A stretch of 8,898 nucleotides of DNA from an uncultured Clostridia bacterium (GTDB taxonomy: Bacteria > Bacillota > Clostridia > Oscillospirales > CAG-272). The DNA lies in assembly GCA_937894775.1 (NCBI GenBank), contig CALAXC010000295.1, positions 1-8,898 of the forward strand. Reading direction: 5' to 3'. Positions 6,395-8,898 of this stretch are shown here, in pieces. The notes beneath the pieces are model-generated. The model was given only the letters and a program-made list of their open reading frames with translations, made no database searches and was not told where the DNA came from. The translations under genes and the position numbers were made by a program. Position 1 is the first letter of the stretch. Each line of letters begins with the position of its first letter.

Positions 6395-8791
6395 ATGATA
6401 AACAAATTTACTCAGCGAGCGCAATCCTCGCTTAATTTTTCGCTGAAGCTCGCGCATGAGCTGGGACACAGCTATATCGGTACCGAGCATCTGCTGTTGG
6501 GATTGCTCTCGGAAAAAGAAAGCATAGCATACAAGGTGCTTTCAGGCCGCGGCGCACGTCTTTCGCGTCTTAAGCAAAGTCTTATTGATTATGTCGGAAT
6601 AGGAACAAAAAAAGACATTTCCTCAGCAGATATGAGTCCAAGACTCGCAAGAACTATAGAAAATGCCTCAAACGAAGCACTTCGCTTAGGGGCAAAGCTT
6701 ATCGGAAGCGAGCATCTGCTTTTTTCTCTCATAAATCAAAAAGATGCGATAGGAACTCGACTGCTTGAAAGCGAGGGTATCCCCGCAAACGAAATAAAAG
6801 CCGATCTGACGGTATATCTCGGCGCATCAACAGTATATCCAAGCACCTATAAGACCGACGAAGAAAACAAAAAGACTAAACTCCGCGCATTAAACACCTA
6901 CGGGAAGGATCTTACATCCTATGCGCGTCTGAATTTTTCCGATCCACTTATAGGAAGAGATACCGAGCTTTTGCGCCTTGTAAGGATACTCTGCCGCCGT
7001 CAAAAGAATAATCCCTGCCTTATCGGTGAACCCGGTGTCGGCAAAACCGCACTCGTTGAAGGTCTTGCAGCTCTTATCGCAAGCGGAAAAGTTCCCGAGG
7101 AGCTGCGAGAAAAAAGAATAATATCTCTCGATCTCCCGTCTATGCTTGCGGGTGCAAAATACCGCGGGGAATTCGAGGACAGAATGAAAACGATAATCGA
7201 AGAGGTAAAACGCGCGGGTGACGTTATTCTCTTTATAGATGAAATACACGTAATAACAGGTGCGGGAGCTGCTGAAGGCGCGATCGATGCGGCAAACATT
7301 TTAAAGCCGCCCCTTTCGAGAGGGGAAATACGTGTTATCGGTGCCACAACAGTTGAAGAATATCGCGCTAAAATTGAAAAAGATCCCGCGCTTGAGCGCA
7401 GATTCCAACCGATAACAGTGAGCGAACCAAACGAAAATGAAGCTGTTGAGATACTTCTCGGCCTGCGTTCAAAATACGAGCTTCACCATTCGGTTAAAAT
7501 AAGTGACGAAGCAATAAAAGCCGCTGTGAAGCTGTCGGTACTTTATCTTCCCGACAGATTTCTTCCCGACAAAGCAATAGATCTTATAGACGAGGCGGCG
7601 GCAAAGCTGCATCTTTGCGCGTCTGAAATATCTTCGCCAAGCGCCGCCGAAATATTATCCCAAGAAAAAGAACAAGCGGTCTTAGAAGGACGCTTTGACG
7701 ATGCTTCAAAAATTGCGGGCAAGGAACGAAGCCTGCTATCGCACACATCAACGGCTCTTTTTGAAAAGGAAGAAAGCGAATATAACAGCACGCCAACTCT
7801 TAAATCCGAGGACATAGCCGCACTCATATCCGAGCAAACGGGAATTCCCTGTACGATCTCAAAGGAAGAAGAAAATGACAGTCTTATATATCTTGAAGAA
7901 AAGCTTTCAAAAAGTATAATAGGTCAAAATGAAGCTATTAAAAAGATAGCAGATACGGTAAGACGTGCCAGAACGGGAATACGTCAGCAAAACCGTCCTT
8001 GCGGTTCATTTTTATTCCTTGGAAACACCGGCGTAGGAAAGACCGAGCTTTGCCGAGCATTATGCTCTGCTCTTTTTAACTCTCCGTCAGCTTTTATACG
8101 GCTTGATATGTCGGAATATATGGAAAAGCACAGTGTATCGAAGATCATTGGCGCGCCTCCCGGATACGTAGGCTATGGCGAGGGAAATATTCTCTGCGAA
8201 AAGGTAAGGCGTAATCCGTATTCTCTTATACTTCTTGACGAAATAGAAAAAGCGCACCCCGACGTTCTGAACATATTATTACAGATATTGGATGACGGAA
8301 CGCTCAACGATTCCGCAGGTAAAAAGATAGATTTCAAAAACACTATCGTTATAATGACCTCAAATCTTACGAGTGGGCGCGAAAAAGTATCACAAAGAAT
8401 AATGGGATTTTGCGACGCGGAAAAAAGCAGGAACGATCCGAGAGAACTTGAAGTATTGAAAAGCTTTTTTCATCCCGAACTGCTTAACAGAATAGACGAA
8501 ATAATAATTTTCAAAGACCTATCCGAAAAAGATCTGTGTCGAATTGCAGAAAAAATGCTGCAAGATCTGAGTGAAAGAGTATACGAGAACGGCATAAGGC
8601 TCGAAATATCCGAGGAAATAGCGTCTATAATAGCAAAGTATGCATTCAGCCAAAAGCTCGGCGCAAGACCTATACGAAGGGAGATAATAGGAAAGATAGA
8701 GGCTCCGCTTGCCGAATTTATATTAAGAACAAAAGAGATTTTCAAACCGATAAAAATATTTGCAGACGGAAATGATATCAAAATTGAATAA
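6395..8791 (+). CDS. clpC: ClpC-type AAA+ unfoldase (Hsp100, two AAA domains)
   Basis: A 798-residue ATPase (B. subtilis ClpC is about 810). The Clp N-domain double repeat spans 1-145; E31 and E106, in IGTEH and IGSEH, match the phosphoarginine-binding glutamates of ClpC. AAA1: Walker A GEPGVGKT (211-218), Walker B LFIDE (279-283), arginine finger region ALERRF (332-337). A short ClpC-type M-domain (about 405-460) has the UVR-like EKEQAVLEGRFDDASKI, the site where MecA docks. AAA2: Walker A GNTGVGKT (543-550; usually GPTGVGKT), Walker B LLDE (613-616), PPGYVGY (588-594), sensor-2 GARPIRR (756-762). MGF at 670-672 fills the ClpP-binding loop position (VGF/IGF in relatives), so it should work with ClpP. 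It unfolds substrates for degradation in the cytoplasm. No in-frame alternative start exists between the ATG and the upstream stop. ctsR, mcsA and mcsB are not in this window. Confidence 0.95.
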   Translation: MINKFTQRAQSSLNFSLKLAHELGHSYIGTEHLLLGLLSEKESIAYKVLSGRGARLSRLKQSLIDYVGIGTKKDISSADMSPRLARTIENASNEALRLGAKLIGSEHLLFSLINQKDAIGTRLLESEGIPANEIKADLTVYLGASTVYPSTYKTDEENKKTKLRALNTYGKDLTSYARLNFSDPLIGRDTELLRLVRILCRRQKNNPCLIGEPGVGKTALVEGLAALIASGKVPEELREKRIISLDLPSMLAGAKYRGEFEDRMKTIIEEVKRAGDVILFIDEIHVITGAGAAEGAIDAANILKPPLSRGEIRVIGATTVEEYRAKIEKDPALERRFQPITVSEPNENEAVEILLGLRSKYELHHSVKISDEAIKAAVKLSVLYLPDRFLPDKAIDLIDEAAAKLHLCASEISSPSAAEILSQEKEQAVLEGRFDDASKIAGKERSLLSHTSTALFEKEESEYNSTPTLKSEDIAALISEQTGIPCTISKEEENDSLIYLEEKLSKSIIGQNEAIKKIADTVRRARTGIRQQNRPCGSFLFLGNTGVGKTELCRALCSALFNSPSAFIRLDMSEYMEKHSVSKIIGAPPGYVGYGEGNILCEKVRRNPYSLILLDEIEKAHPDVLNILLQILDDGTLNDSAGKKIDFKNTIVIMTSNLTSGREKVSQRIMGFCDAEKSRNDPRELEVLKSFFHPELLNRIDEIIIFKDLSEKDLCRIAEKMLQDLSERVYENGIRLEISEEIASIIAKYAFSQKLGARPIRREIIGKIEAPLAEFILRTKEIFKPIKIFADGNDIKIE

Positions 8792-8862
8792 AATCTTACT
8801 GCTTACTATCGGTTCTACCAACAGCTAATCTGCGCATAATGTACGCACTAATATATTTTACC
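8792..8862. other. Noncoding tail after clpC
   Basis: AT-rich sequence with no open frame. A weak imperfect inverted repeat (TGCG...CGCA, 8831-8847) is followed by the AT-rich TAATATATTTTA, but the stem is only 4 bp plus mismatches, so I do not call it a terminator. Confidence 0.4.
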
Positions 8863-8898
8863 CGTCATCCTGAGCGAAGCGAAGCGGAGTCGAACTTT
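8863..8898 (+). repeat. Dispersed intergenic repeat, GTCATCCTGAGCGAAGCGAA type, truncated by the window end
   Basis: Begins CGTCATCCTGAGCGAAGCGA and continues with AGCGGAGTCGAACTTT to the window end, with an internal near-tandem GCGAA GCGAA GCGGA. From memory, the GTCATYCTGAGCGAAGCGAA core recurs in intergenic DNA of many gut and environmental bacterial genomes, typically followed by GGATCT/GAATCT-like ends; I cannot verify copy number here. It lies downstream of the last gene of the cluster, where such elements are usually found, and may act in transcription termination or mRNA 3'-end structure. Confidence 0.6.

Noticed and set aside
6380..6397. GGTCACAGTCAAA before clpC as a CtsR operator
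   Set aside because: CtsR boxes are two GGTCAAA-type heptads with a 3-bp spacer; here the GTCA units are 6 bp apart and the first heptad is broken.
6890..7347. Two overlapping minus-strand open frames within clpC
   Set aside because: Both lie opposite the highly conserved AAA1 domain and are explained by its codon pattern.
8831..8862. Rho-independent terminator after clpC
   Set aside because: The stem is four base pairs (TGCG/CGCA) with mismatched interior and no clean T-run.

Overview
The window looks like a piece of chromosome from an uncultured, spore-forming low-to-mid GC Firmicute of the Clostridia (Oscillospiraceae/Ruminococcaceae-like). This is inferred from a MecA adaptor, a ClpC-type unfoldase, SleC-like spore cortex-lytic proteins, purine-rich Shine-Dalgarno sequences and heavy use of ATA (Ile) and CTT (Leu) codons from about position 642 to the right end. 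No rRNA, tRNA, CRISPR array, transposase or phage gene is visible.

Layout. (1) 1-630, minus strand: a gene fragment running off the left edge. It has TPR-like helices, a beta-rich linker and the first strands of a formylglycine-generating-enzyme (FGE/SUMF1) domain. Its codon use and protein style differ from the rest of the window and suggest a Lentisphaerota/Verrucomicrobiota-like source, so it is either horizontally acquired or a chimeric contig end. (2) 642-3065, minus strand: a complete DinG/XPD-type iron-sulfur helicase with an N-terminal PD-(D/E)XK-like nuclease domain whose acidic ExK residue appears to be lysine. It has a near-consensus sigma-A promoter at 3142-3170. (3) 3066-3278: divergent intergenic region, with a perfect 8-bp inverted repeat over the -10 of the rightward operon. 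(4) 3279-8791, plus strand: a five-gene cluster of mecA, an SleC-prodomain-like protein, an SleC-like SpoIID lytic-transglycosylase domain with three peptidoglycan-binding domains, a small protein with two more such domains, and clpC. (5) 8792-8898: a noncoding tail ending in a dispersed GTCATCCTGAGCGAAGCGAA-type repeat.

The most interesting part is the rightward cluster. MecA and ClpC are functional partners in Firmicutes: MecA loads substrates and assembles the ClpC hexamer, which then feeds ClpP. They are usually encoded apart, and clpC usually sits behind ctsR-mcsA-mcsB. Here they bracket a cortex-lytic module. In that module the SleC precursor, one polypeptide in Clostridium perfringens, is divided into a separate prodomain protein and an enzyme that starts almost exactly where the mature SleC begins. 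The module also carries five peptidoglycan-binding domains. The genes are closely spaced (23-41 nt, then 26 nt, then 104 nt before clpC) with their own ribosome binding sites, consistent with one transcript. A working inference is a spore-envelope or germination cassette coupled to regulated proteolysis; the sequence does not prove that link.
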